A stretch of DNA of 64,000 bases from contig NZ_CP041335.1 of assembly GCF_008033135.1 (NCBI RefSeq), forward strand, positions 3,539,925 through 3,603,924, read 5' to 3'. The translations under genes and the position numbers were made by a program. The DNA comes from Chitinolyticbacter meiyuanensis (GTDB lineage Bacteria > Pseudomonadota > Gammaproteobacteria > Burkholderiales > Chitinibacteraceae). The stretch's first letter is position 1; every line of letters starts with the position of its first letter. Positions 31,147-41,400 of this stretch are shown here, in pieces. The notes under the pieces were generated by a model. It did no database searches, was not told where the DNA came from, and saw only the letters and a program-made list of their open reading frames with translations.

Positions 31147-33294
31147 ATGAGCCGCCCCATTTTCAGTGCATCATGGCATAGCGTTGCCGAACTCAAGCTC
31201 AAGCTGTCAAGGCATGCCCGGATGGAGCGGCACACCTATCGCGGCAAAACCTGGTATGTCATTCAGGATCTCGCAGGTGGTCAACATTGCCGCATCCCAC
31301 CGGCCAGCCACGCGGTGCTGATGCTGCTGGACGGGGAACGCACCGTAGCCGAGGCCTGGGAACAGATCAATACCGGCGATGGTACGGAACTGGTCACCCA
31401 GAACGATATGGTCGACCTGCTAGTGCAGCTGCATTCGGTGAATCTGATCCAGGGCAATACTTCCCCCGATGCGCACGCCATTCTCGACAAGAAGAAGAAA
31501 AAGCAGCGGAACAAGATCAAGCAGTGGATTACCAATCCACTCAGTCTCAAGATCCCACTTTATGATCCAGACCGGCTGCTGGAAGCCATCAACCCGGTTA
31601 CCCGTCACTTCTTCACCCTGGCCGGTTTATTGGTTTGGTTAGCCATCGTCATTCCTGCTGGCTTCATTGCTGCGGAACACTGGTCAACGCTCACAAACAA
31701 CTTGAGCGACCGTATCCTTTCCTCCAGCAATTTGCTGATCATGAGTGCGGTATTCCCTGTCGTGAAGCTGCTCCACGAATTGGGACACGGCTGCGCCAAC
31801 AAGGCTTGGGGCGGACGAGTCAACGAAATGGGGTTGATGTTTCTCGTCTTCGTTCCTTCTCCCTATGTGGATGCATCCTCATCCAACCTTTTCCCCTCCA
31901 AGTATCGCCGTGCGCTGGTTGCATCTGCAGGGATGGCCGTTGAGTTGCTCCTTGCCGCACTGGCCCTCTATATCTGGCAGTTCACTGAACCCGGCTTGCT
32001 GCGAGCAGTTGCATACAACGTGATCGTGGTGTGCGGCATCTCGACGTTGATTGTCAATGGCAATCCGCTCTTGAAGTATGACGGCTACTATATTCTGGCC
32101 GACTTGATCGAAATGCCCAATCTCGCCCAAAGAGGGACCAAGTACTGGACCTATCTATGGGATCGATATGCCTGCGGCAAGACCGACGAGCCCGGACCGA
32201 ACGAAAACCGGACCGAAAAATTGTGGCTGTTCTTCTACACCCCCGCCTCATGGCTATATCGCAGCTTTGTCACCATCAGCATCATGCTCATCGTGGCAAC
32301 GCAGTTTTTCTTCTTTGGCGTGCTGATGGCTTTATGGAGCGCGTTCAGCCTGTTTTGCATGCCACTTTGGAAGAGCTACAAACACAATTTCCGCAGCCCG
32401 CAACTCGAACGGCAGCGAGAAAGAGCGGTGCGTGTCACACTCGCTACAACGGCCTGCGTACTGGGATTGGCGTTTCTGGTCCCACTGCCGCTCTACATCC
32501 GCTCAGACGGCGTGGTATGGCTACCAGACCAAGCCATCCTCCACGCGGGCGCTGATGGGACATTCCAGCGTTGGCTGGTGCAACCAGGCCAGCGCGTAAA
32601 GGCTGGCACTGCGCTTTATCTACTAGACAGCAATACGCTTGCGACCCAACTTGAGGTGCAAACACAGAAGTTTGCCGAAGCCGATGCAGCATATCGTGCC
32701 GATCAGTTCACCGACCCCAAGAAAGCACAGGTGTCACTCCAGGATGTGGAGCGTGCAAGGGCCGAGCTGGCCACCATCCAAACACAAGCCCAGCGCCTGG
32801 TCGGCTATGCACAAACGGATGGCATGTTGGTTGCGGAACGGGCGTCTGACATCATCGGCCAGACCATCAAGCAGGGCGAACTCGTTGGTTATGTGCTCAA
32901 CCGTGATGCACTGATCGCCAGGACGACCGTTTCTCAGGACGATATCGATCTAGTGCGCAATCGTCTACGCAGCGTGCAATTGCGGCTAGCGCAGGACCTG
33001 ACTACACCACTGGATGCCCACGTTGTTCGGCAAATGCCCGGCGGCGTGGAAGAACTGCCATCGCCAGCCCTCGGGCTCACTGCTGGCGGAAGCATCGCCA
33101 CCGATCCCAACGATCCAAGCGGAGCCAAAACGCTGCAACGCATCTTTCTGATGGATCTGGCCTTCGACGAGCAGCATGCGCAGGCGTTGTTCGGCTCCCG
33201 CGTCTATTGCCGCCTTGATCTGGGTCTGGAACCGCTTGGCCTGCAAGGCTTGCGCCGCTTGCGGCAGCTTTTTCTGAGCCATTTCGATGTCTGA
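31147..33294 (+). CDS. PqqD-like / M50 (site-2-type) metalloprotease / HlyD-like adaptor fusion
   Basis: A 715-residue multi-domain membrane protein. Residues about 25-105 resemble a PqqD-type peptide-binding winged helix (DGERTVAEAWEQ). Several membrane helices follow, carrying the zinc site HELGH at residues 210-214 and the second S2P motif NPLLKYDGYY with Asp 312, so the protease appears catalytically complete. Residues about 445-715 form an adaptor-like unit with a split lipoyl region (ILHAGADGTFQRWLVQPGQRVKAG written as two motifs, then DGMLVAERASDIIGQTIKQG) around a helix pair. M50-adaptor fusions exist in other bacteria, with little known function. It overlaps the SecA-like gene by 8 bases (ATGTCTGA), so they are co-translated. 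Confidence 0.85.
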   Translation: MSRPIFSASWHSVAELKLKLSRHARMERHTYRGKTWYVIQDLAGGQHCRIPPASHAVLMLLDGERTVAEAWEQINTGDGTELVTQNDMVDLLVQLHSVNLIQGNTSPDAHAILDKKKKKQRNKIKQWITNPLSLKIPLYDPDRLLEAINPVTRHFFTLAGLLVWLAIVIPAGFIAAEHWSTLTNNLSDRILSSSNLLIMSAVFPVVKLLHELGHGCANKAWGGRVNEMGLMFLVFVPSPYVDASSSNLFPSKYRRALVASAGMAVELLLAALALYIWQFTEPGLLRAVAYNVIVVCGISTLIVNGNPLLKYDGYYILADLIEMPNLAQRGTKYWTYLWDRYACGKTDEPGPNENRTEKLWLFFYTPASWLYRSFVTISIMLIVATQFFFFGVLMALWSAFSLFCMPLWKSYKHNFRSPQLERQRERAVRVTLATTACVLGLAFLVPLPLYIRSDGVVWLPDQAILHAGADGTFQRWLVQPGQRVKAGTALYLLDSNTLATQLEVQTQKFAEADAAYRADQFTDPKKAQVSLQDVERARAELATIQTQAQRLVGYAQTDGMLVAERASDIIGQTIKQGELVGYVLNRDALIARTTVSQDDIDLVRNRLRSVQLRLAQDLTTPLDAHVVRQMPGGVEELPSPALGLTAGGSIATDPNDPSGAKTLQRIFLMDLAFDEQHAQALFGSRVYCRLDLGLEPLGLQGLRRLRQLFLSHFDV

Positions 33295-35269
33295 TATCCG
33301 CGCGCTGACCGCAGGCAAGCGCATTGCGCTGGGGAGCGGCCTCTATGCCGAACGCGCGGCGCAGCATCATTCCGAGTGGGAAGAACGGCTACGCACCTGG
33401 TACGCCTGGCTGCAGCCCGGTGGCAAGCGCAAGGCAGCGCGTTTTACCCAGCAGGTTGGTGCGCTTGAAGCGGAAATCTCGCAGCTAGACAACGAGGCAT
33501 TGGCCGGCGCCCTGCTGTACGCCGTCACTCCCATGCACAAGCATGGCTTTGCTGATCCATATCTGGCCCGTGCCTTTGCCGTGATCCGCGAAGCATCGCG
33601 GCGTTGTACCGGCAAGCGCCACCACAATGTGCAACTGCTGGCAGGCCGCGCGCTGTTGCACGGCAAGCTGGCAGAAATGGCCACCGGCGAAGGCAAGACG
33701 TTGGCTGGCACCCTGGCGATCTGCACAGCGGCCGCGACCGGTGCGAGTGTGCATGTAGTCACGGTCAACGATTATCTGGCCGAGCGCGACGCCGAGCACA
33801 ACAAGGCCTTGTTTGACTTTTTCCGACTTTCGCTCGGCATCATTGAACAGGACATGCCGCCGCAACAGCGGACCGAACAATACGCCCAGCAGATCGTTTA
33901 TGTGTCGAACAAGGAGCTGACCTTCGATTACCTCAAGGACCGGATCGCCATCGGCCACCTGAACGCCACCCAGGTCAAGCTCAATCGCCTGTTCAACGAA
34001 GCAGGCACCCAAAGCAGCATCCTACGTGGCCTGCATCTGGCCATCATCGATGAGGCCGACAGTGTGCTGATCGACGAGGCCCGTACCCCGCTCATCATTT
34101 CGGAAACCATACCCGACGATCTGGGCGAGGCGCTTTACCATCAGGCGCTGGCACTCGCGAACGGCATGCACGCCGAGCACTACACATTGGGGAAAAATCG
34201 CGATGTATGGCTCACGCCCGCCGGTCATACCCACTTACGGGCAGCGGCTGAAGGCTTGGCAGGCCTTTGGCAAAAGCCAGCCTGGCAGCAGGAGCTGGTG
34301 CAGAAAGCCCTCTCCGCGCTGCACCTCTTCAAGCGCGACCAGCACTACATCATCGCGGACAACAAGGTGCAGATCGTCGACGAATCCACGGGCCGTGTCA
34401 TGCCTGATCGCACCTGGGAGCGTGGGCTGCACCAGATGATCGAAGCCAAGGAAGGCTGCGAAATCACTGGCCAACGCCGCACACTTTCCCAGATCACCTA
34501 CCAACGTTTCTTCGGCCGCTATCTGCTGCTGGGTGGCATGACCGGCACGGCCAAGGAAATCGAACCAGAGGTCAAGCGCACCTACAACCTTTCGGTGGAA
34601 CGCATCGCCACGCACAAACCCAGCAAGCGGCAACGGCTGGCAGACCATGTGTTTCTCACGGATGACGAGCGCTGGCAGAAAGTGATCGAACGCGCCAGCC
34701 ATTTTGCAGGCATGGGCCGCGCCGTGCTGATCGGCACCCGTTCGGTGGAGGCCTCGGAACGCCTAGGCCAACTGCTGACCGAGGCAGAACTACCCCACAC
34801 CGTGTTGAACGCCCGTAACGATGCAGATGAAGCCGAGCTGGTGGCCGAGGCAGGTCAGCCCGGCCGCATCACCGTGGCCACCAACATGGCCGGACGTGGC
34901 ACCGATATCAAACTGGCCCCGGAGGTACACGCCGCCGGCGGGCTGCATGTGATCCTCACCGAGTTCCACGATACCGCCCGCGTCGATCGCCAGCTGTTCG
35001 GCCGTGCCGCCCGCCAGGGCGACCCCGGCACCGTCGAGGCCGTGGTCTGCTTGCACGACGAGGTATTCACCCGCTTTGCCCCGACACTGGCCCAGCTTTA
35101 TCTCCCCTGGGTAAGATCAGGCCGCCCGCACGGTCGCCTGTTCCGCTGGTTGGTGCGACACGCCCAGCAACGCTCGGAGCGCCATCACCGCCGCCAGCGG
35201 CTGCAAACCCTCAAGCAGGACCGGCAATGGCTGATGTCACTAGGCTTCGTAGCGGCGCATCGCAAATAA
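33287..35269 (+). CDS. SecA paralogue, shortened (accessory preprotein translocase ATPase)
   Basis: A 660-residue protein with the SecA DEAD motor but about 240 residues shorter than housekeeping SecA. Walker A is MATGEGKTLAGTLA (about 129-142), Walker B is IIDEADSVLIDEARTPLI, and NBD2 shows GGMTGTAKEIEPE, TNMAGRGTDIKLAPE and the arginine region RQLFGRAARQGDPG, where SecA usually has RGRAGRQGD. The C-terminal linker and Cys/His zinc tail that bind SecB and lipids are missing, and the C-terminus is basic instead. Such paralogues elsewhere export special substrates. Here it follows an M50/adaptor gene with 8-base overlap, which makes a dedicated export role likely. Confidence 0.87.
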   Translation: MSDIRALTAGKRIALGSGLYAERAAQHHSEWEERLRTWYAWLQPGGKRKAARFTQQVGALEAEISQLDNEALAGALLYAVTPMHKHGFADPYLARAFAVIREASRRCTGKRHHNVQLLAGRALLHGKLAEMATGEGKTLAGTLAICTAAATGASVHVVTVNDYLAERDAEHNKALFDFFRLSLGIIEQDMPPQQRTEQYAQQIVYVSNKELTFDYLKDRIAIGHLNATQVKLNRLFNEAGTQSSILRGLHLAIIDEADSVLIDEARTPLIISETIPDDLGEALYHQALALANGMHAEHYTLGKNRDVWLTPAGHTHLRAAAEGLAGLWQKPAWQQELVQKALSALHLFKRDQHYIIADNKVQIVDESTGRVMPDRTWERGLHQMIEAKEGCEITGQRRTLSQITYQRFFGRYLLLGGMTGTAKEIEPEVKRTYNLSVERIATHKPSKRQRLADHVFLTDDERWQKVIERASHFAGMGRAVLIGTRSVEASERLGQLLTEAELPHTVLNARNDADEAELVAEAGQPGRITVATNMAGRGTDIKLAPEVHAAGGLHVILTEFHDTARVDRQLFGRAARQGDPGTVEAVVCLHDEVFTRFAPTLAQLYLPWVRSGRPHGRLFRWLVRHAQQRSERHHRRQRLQTLKQDRQWLMSLGFVAAHRK

Positions 35270-35341
35270 GCGCCAAATTGAGCGGTAAAAGCTACAGGCT
35301 GTTTGTCCAACAACGCGATCAAAACTGATCTTAAACATTCC

Positions 35342-35379
35342 CCAAAACAAAGCCCCCAAATCTGGGGGCTTTGTTTTGG
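35342..35379. terminator. Strong bidirectional terminator
   Basis: CCAAAACAAAGCCCCCA, loop AATC, then its exact complement give a 17-bp perfect stem with A/T-rich ends in both directions. It lies between the end of the SecA-like gene (plus) and the end of the giant gene (minus) and can stop both. Confidence 0.92.
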
Positions 35380-35397
35380 CTAGGTATAGCCCAAACA

Positions 35398-35420
35398 CAA
35401 TGCGGCCAAAGGCCGCATTG
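35398..35420 (-). terminator. Second hairpin after the giant gene
   Basis: CAATGCGGCC, loop AAA, GGCCGCATTG form a perfect 10-bp stem 6 bases after the stop of the giant gene; on the minus strand it is followed by TGTTTGGG, a weak tract. It adds to the stronger terminator beyond. Confidence 0.6.
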
Positions 35421-35426
35421 CCCTCG

Positions 35427-38400
35427 TTACTTTTCAAACCGAACTATCAGGCCGGTCCGCTCGCCCAAGGACTTCTGTTCTGCTGGTTTTTCACATCCCG
35501 CATTCAACAACCAATCGTCCTTGCGATCCAGGCGCGGTGGCATCAGTGCAACGTCGACCTTGCCCTGCCAATCGATCTTAGGCGCGACGGCTACCGCTGC
35601 ACGCTTGCCCGGCAGCGATTTGGCTTGCGCCTTGATCACGATGCTGGCGCTCTCCGCTGCCTGCAATGCCTTGGCCCTGTTGGCAGCGGGTGCAGCCACT
35701 TGCAGGTTCACCTTGCAACGGCGCTGTTGCTGGCCTTCCTGCAGCGTGTAGCTGAACTGATCGGCGCCACAATATCCCGGCTTCGGCGTGTAGGCGTAGC
35801 AACCCTCTCCCTTGTCAGTCAGCTTGCCATATCGCGGGCTGCTGACCTCAACCGGAACCGCGCCATCCGCCTGCTTCAGATCAATCTCGGCCCGGCCATT
35901 CTGCAGCACGGCGTAGCTGTTGACACGGATTGGTTCCGCCGCAGTCATTGCTGGGGCCGGGGCCACCAGTTGCGGCGTTGCCGCCTGTACCGTCGTCATA
36001 TTGCTGACGCCATTGCCCGTGGTGAGTGGCAGCGCCATTACCTTGAAGCTGAACATGCCCTTCCAGTGATAGGGATACGCCGCCGTGGTCACATTCAGAT
36101 CCAGATAATACTTACCAGCCGGCACTCCGGTCAGCAGCAACGTGCCGCTAAACGTGCTCTTGCCCAGGTTCGGATCTGCCGTGAACGTGCTGTTGGCCGG
36201 CACCAGCCCCGGATACAGCGCACGCAGATACGAGGTGACGCTGACCAGATCGGCCGAGTTCGAACCGGCGGCCGGATTGAGACTGAACGTGATCAGGTAA
36301 TTGCCCTGCTGCGGGATGGTGATCTCACCCTTCGGATAGAAACCAGCCTGATTGGTGCTCCAGGCGCCGTCGAACTCCAGGTTCGCATTGCCTTGCTGCA
36401 GGACCGGCAGTGGCTCGACCGTCAGTGTCACCTTGGCAGGAGCCGATTTGAGCTGGCCATCGCTCACCTGATAGCTGAAGCTGTCGCTGCCGCTGAAGGT
36501 CAGCGCTGGCGTGTAGGTGTAGCTGCCATCACTGTTCAGTGTCAGCTTGCCGTTGGCCGGTGCGGTCAACGCCAGGGCCGAGAGGCGATCACCGTCGACG
36601 TCCAGCCCCAGCGCGGCCAGATCGATGCGTATGCTGCCCGCCTGCGTCAACTTGAACGTCGCATCGCGTGCCACCGGCGCATCGCTCACCGGCGTCACCA
36701 TCAGGCGGATCGTCGCGGCGGCCGAATCGAGTGCACCATCGTTCACGCGATAGCGGAACACATCGCTGCCATTGAAGTTGGCATCCGGCTTGTAGGTGTA
36801 GCTGCCATCGGCATTGCGCAGCAGCTGGCCGTGTGCCGGGGCCTCGACCAGTGCCGCGGTCAGCTTGTTGCCGTCGATATCGCTCCCCAGTGCCAGCAGA
36901 TCGATCCGCAAGCTGCCATCCTCGGCCAGCGTCAGCGCCGCATCACGCGCGGTCGGCGCGTCGTTGACCGGTGTCACGGTCAGGTTGACCGTGGCCACGT
37001 TCGACAACGCCACGCCATCATCGACCTGATAGCTGAAGCCGTCCAGGCCATTGAAGTTGGCATTGGGTGTGTAGCGGAACGTGCCGTCCGGATTGGTTGC
37101 CAGCACGCCCATCTTCGGCGGTGTCACGATCCGGATGGTCAATCGATCGCCATCGACATCAACTACACCTGCCAGCAGATTGATCAGCAAGGGCTGATCC
37201 TCCGCCACGCTCAGCTGCAGATTGCTGGCGAGCGGCGCATCGTTGACCGGCGTGACCGTCAGGCAGACCGTTGCGATATTCGACAGCGCCACACCATCGT
37301 AAAGCCGATAGCTGAAGCTATCCGCGCCATTGAAGTTGGCGTTCGGGATATAGCGGTACGTGCCATCTGCGTTCAAGGTCAGCTGGCCATGCTTGGGCTG
37401 AGTAATGATGCGTACGTACAGCGCCCCCCCATCGACATCCACGCTGCCCGCCCGCAGATCAAGCACCGTGGAACCGTCTTCAACCAAGGTACGCGCCTGA
37501 TCACGTGCTACCGGTGCATCGTTGACCGCCGTGACTGTAAGGCTGACGCGAACCGACGCCGAATCAAGCTGACCGTCGTTGGCCACATATTCAAAGGCAT
37601 CGCTACCATTGAAGTTGGCATCCGGCGTGTAGCTGAAGCTGCCGTCGGGATTGGCGACCAACTTGCCGTGCTGTGGCTGCGACACCAATCGTACCTGCAG
37701 CCGATCGCCATCCACATCACGATCGTTGGCAAGCAGATCGAGGCGCAGTTGGCCGTCTTCGGCCACAGACCACTGATCCGCTTGTGCGATCGGGGCATCG
37801 TTCACCGCAGCCAGTGTGATTGTCACCGTTGCCAGTTGCGAATCCAGCGCGCCATCGTTCACGACATAGCTGAACTGATCGACACCGTTGTAATCGGCAG
37901 CCGGCTGGTAGAACCATCGCCCCGCCGCATCCTGCAGCAGCTGGCCATGCACCGGCTGCGCTACGATGCGCACCGCCAAATCAGCCGAATCGATATCGCG
38001 TGCCGTAGCAAGCAGATTGAGCGCCAACGTCTGGTCTTCATTGCCAACCAGTTGTTGAGCAGCCAGCACTGGTACATCGTTCACCGCCATCAAGGCAATG
38101 CGTACGGTGGCCGCCTGTGACAGCAGCCCGCCGTTATCGCCGACCTGATAGCTGAACACGTCGTCACCAAAGAAATCAGCATCCGGCGTGTAGTTGAAGC
38201 GGCCATCGGCCAACCACTGCAGCCTGCCGTGCTGCGGCGCTTGCAGCAGTACGAATTGCAGCGCATCACCGTCTACATCGCTGGCAGCAGTAAGCCAGTT
38301 GCCCTGCAATACCTGGTCTTCGACACCGGTCACCACACTGTTCACGAGCACCGGCGCATCGTTCACCGCAGCCACCAGCAAGGTCACTGTGGCGACATTG

Positions 38401-41400
38401 GAATCGAGCGCACCATCGCTCACCACATAGCTGAAGCTATCGCTGCCGTGATAATTGACGTTCGGCGTGTAGTGGTAGACCCCATCACCACCCAGTTCCA
38501 ATTGCCCATGCTGTGGCTGGGTAACGATGCGGATGCCGAGCACATCACCCTCGGCGTCGCTCGCGCCAGCCAACAGATCCAGCACTTGCTTGCTGTCTTC
38601 GGCCAGCGTCACCACTTGCGAGCTCACCACCGGCGCATCGTTCAACGGTGTGATGGTGAGCTTCACCCTCGCCGGGGCCGACTCATCCTGACCATTGTTC
38701 AGCACGTAGCTGAATTCATCGTCACCGACGTAGTCGGCATCCGGCACATAGCGCAACGTGCCATCGGCATTGACTTCGACGCGACCGTGCAACGGCGCAG
38801 CGATCACGACAGCATTGGTTTGCGCATCTGCACCTTGGTCATTGGCGCGCACGTCGATCACGACCGCCGTATCTTCTGCCGTGCTGGCAGCGTCATCCAC
38901 CGCCTGCATGCCACCGAACAGCTTCACATCACGCACGATCACCTGGCTGCCCGCAGCACCAAAGCCCAGCAGATCGAATGACAGGTTCACCGTGGTGCCA
39001 GCGGCGATGCCGGAGAGATCGACCAGATAGGTACGGCTGCCGTCGGCATTGTCGATATGCGTAATGCCCTGCGCGGCAAACTCAGCGCCATCGGCCTGGC
39101 GGTTCAGCAGCGCATCGCTGTGGGTCAGGCCGATGCCACCGAACAGCGATTGGCCGTTGGCGGCATTGAGCAGCGCAACTTCAAACGCATCGTCCGGGCC
39201 GTTGGCAACGTCATCCAGCAGCACCTGGGCCAGGGTAAAGCGCAGGAAGCGATCGTGCTCACCGATGGTGAATACCTGGTTCAGGCGGGTCTGCTGATTG
39301 CGTGATTCGCCCAGCACTGCCGTCTGGCCATCGAAGGCCACCTTCCCGGCGTGATGCCAGCTTTGTTCCGATTCGAACTGGCCATTCAGCAGGGTCGAGT
39401 TGGCCACCAATGGTTCTGTGCCCTGCTCCACCGCAGCAACTTCCTGCGTCGCGCGGGTAACCGCCTGGATCTGCAACGACAGCAGACGTACTTCCTCTGC
39501 ATCCGGCAACATGCGCTCGCCCGGTGTCACATAGCCTTCCATTACGCCTTCGTGTTTGGAATGCTGCAAACCAAGCGCGTGACCCATTTCGTGGATCATC
39601 ACCGATAGTAGGTCCAGTTTACCGTCCGCGCCAGAGCCGGCACGGGCCAGCATCCGTCCATAGTGGTCAAAATCGAACTCGCTCGCCTCATCGGCGCTCT
39701 GATCAACAAACCAGCCCCAGCCCGCTCCATCGGCATCGAAGAACAACGTCTGGCCGGACTGGAAGGCGACAGCAGCGCCCTCCAATTCGGTCAACTGCAC
39801 CTGGATATGCTCTAGGTGAGCGGGCAATGCACCGACCTCCAGCCAATATGCTTTGGCTTTTTCCAGCATTGCATTCAATTCTGGCTGGCTGAGCGGCGCC
39901 GACTGGTATGCGCCTTCGGCTGCCACCAGTTGGTATTTCAGCCCCTGTTCGCCAATGAACTTCTGCAGCTCGCGCATCACCGCGCCGGCTTCACCAGTTG
40001 CGGGATCGACCAGCGGTTTGGCCACATCCTCGGTGCGCACTTTCTCCAGTTCGAAGCGCAACTCGCCTTCCGCGTTGCGCACTTTCTTGATATGGAATAT
40101 CTCATCCGGAGTGCTATAGACTGCAGCTTTGCCGACGCCTTCTTTCTGCAGTTGCGCAATAAATAAGCGATCACTTAGCGGATCAGCTGGATTGAAACCC
40201 GGCACGTTGATGGTCGCCTTTCTCAGCCCAGCCATCAGAGCTGCATCTCTTTGCGCCTGATTAAGGAAATCAACCAACAACTGGACTCCGGCCTTATCCT
40301 CGACGCCGAACATCAAACCGGAAAGCTCGGGATATTGATGGAGAGCCGCGCTATTGCGATTCAAGGTCTCCATCACCGTTTTTGCACTCTCAAGTACGTC
40401 GGCACTTATCTCAGGAATAGGCTCGCCTTTGCTGACGGCGTCATCGACCGCCTTACGCCAACCGATATATTTCTCCATAAATGGTGCGTGATACCCGAAT
40501 TTGCCGGCCTTAGTATCGGCCAGCATGGCAGTATGGATGCTATTTCTCAGTTTCACTAGACCATCACCCATCATAGATACCATCTTCCCGCCATAGGGGT
40601 TGATAAACCCCAGACCATAGGCATAAAGTGAATCAAAGGTATCGGCAACAGTATCGGAAGCTCGCTTGATCGCCCCATCAAAGCGCGCCTGCAATTTCGA
40701 CCACCAAGCCTTCTCGACTCCCGTGGTTTCAAGTGCAATACCGATCATCTTCGGGTTGCCAGTCTGAGCCGCTTTTTCCGCAGCTGTTTTGGCCATCTGC
40801 GGGGCGCTGTCGAAGACGTGCATGACCGCCGGTGAGGTCAAGATGCCCTCATCCTGCAAACGGCGCGTCTCTAGCTCCGCGGCAGAACGGGCCTCATCCT
40901 CCACCCGTTTCATCTTGCAATCGGTATTGTGTGCCCACACCCCCATTTCGCCAACGTAATAGGTGTGGAAATCTTCGACCTCGATGTTGTAGACGGTTGT
41001 ACGGTAAATCGGGAAATCGAACTCATCGCCCAAGAATTCCATAGAACGATTGTAAACCAAAGGCGGATTCCAATTCAGGCAGTCTGTTTCCGGGCCATTT
41101 TCACCAAAAACCACCAAACGTCCATCGAGCTCATCCTGCCATGCTTCGGGCGCACCATTCCCCTGGATAAAACCAGTTTGAGCATCCTTGGTCTGAGCCA
41201 AATAAAGTGACTTAGTTACTGCGACCAGTTCACCATTGGCCAGCTCCAAGACCATCCCGGGCTCGATCAAATCTGCCCTCCGCCACACATCGTGCGGCAT
41301 GTCTTCATATTGAATGACAAAATCGTCGTTCGTCTCCGGTCGATATCCACGGTATCCCTTAATCCAAAACGGGTGATTCCGCGTGCACGTCAGGAATCCT

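Noticed and set aside
35376..38120. 914-codon plus-strand reading frame opposite the giant gene
   Set aside because: It is antisense to the cadherin-like repeats, repeats in step with them, and encodes a low-complexity Arg/Gln/His/Ile-rich product with no domain. It is a shadow of the minus-strand gene.
36420..38902. Regular repeats resembling a CRISPR-like array
   Set aside because: The period is about 276 bases, all copies are coding in one frame with protein-level conservation, and no short identical repeats with unique spacers exist.
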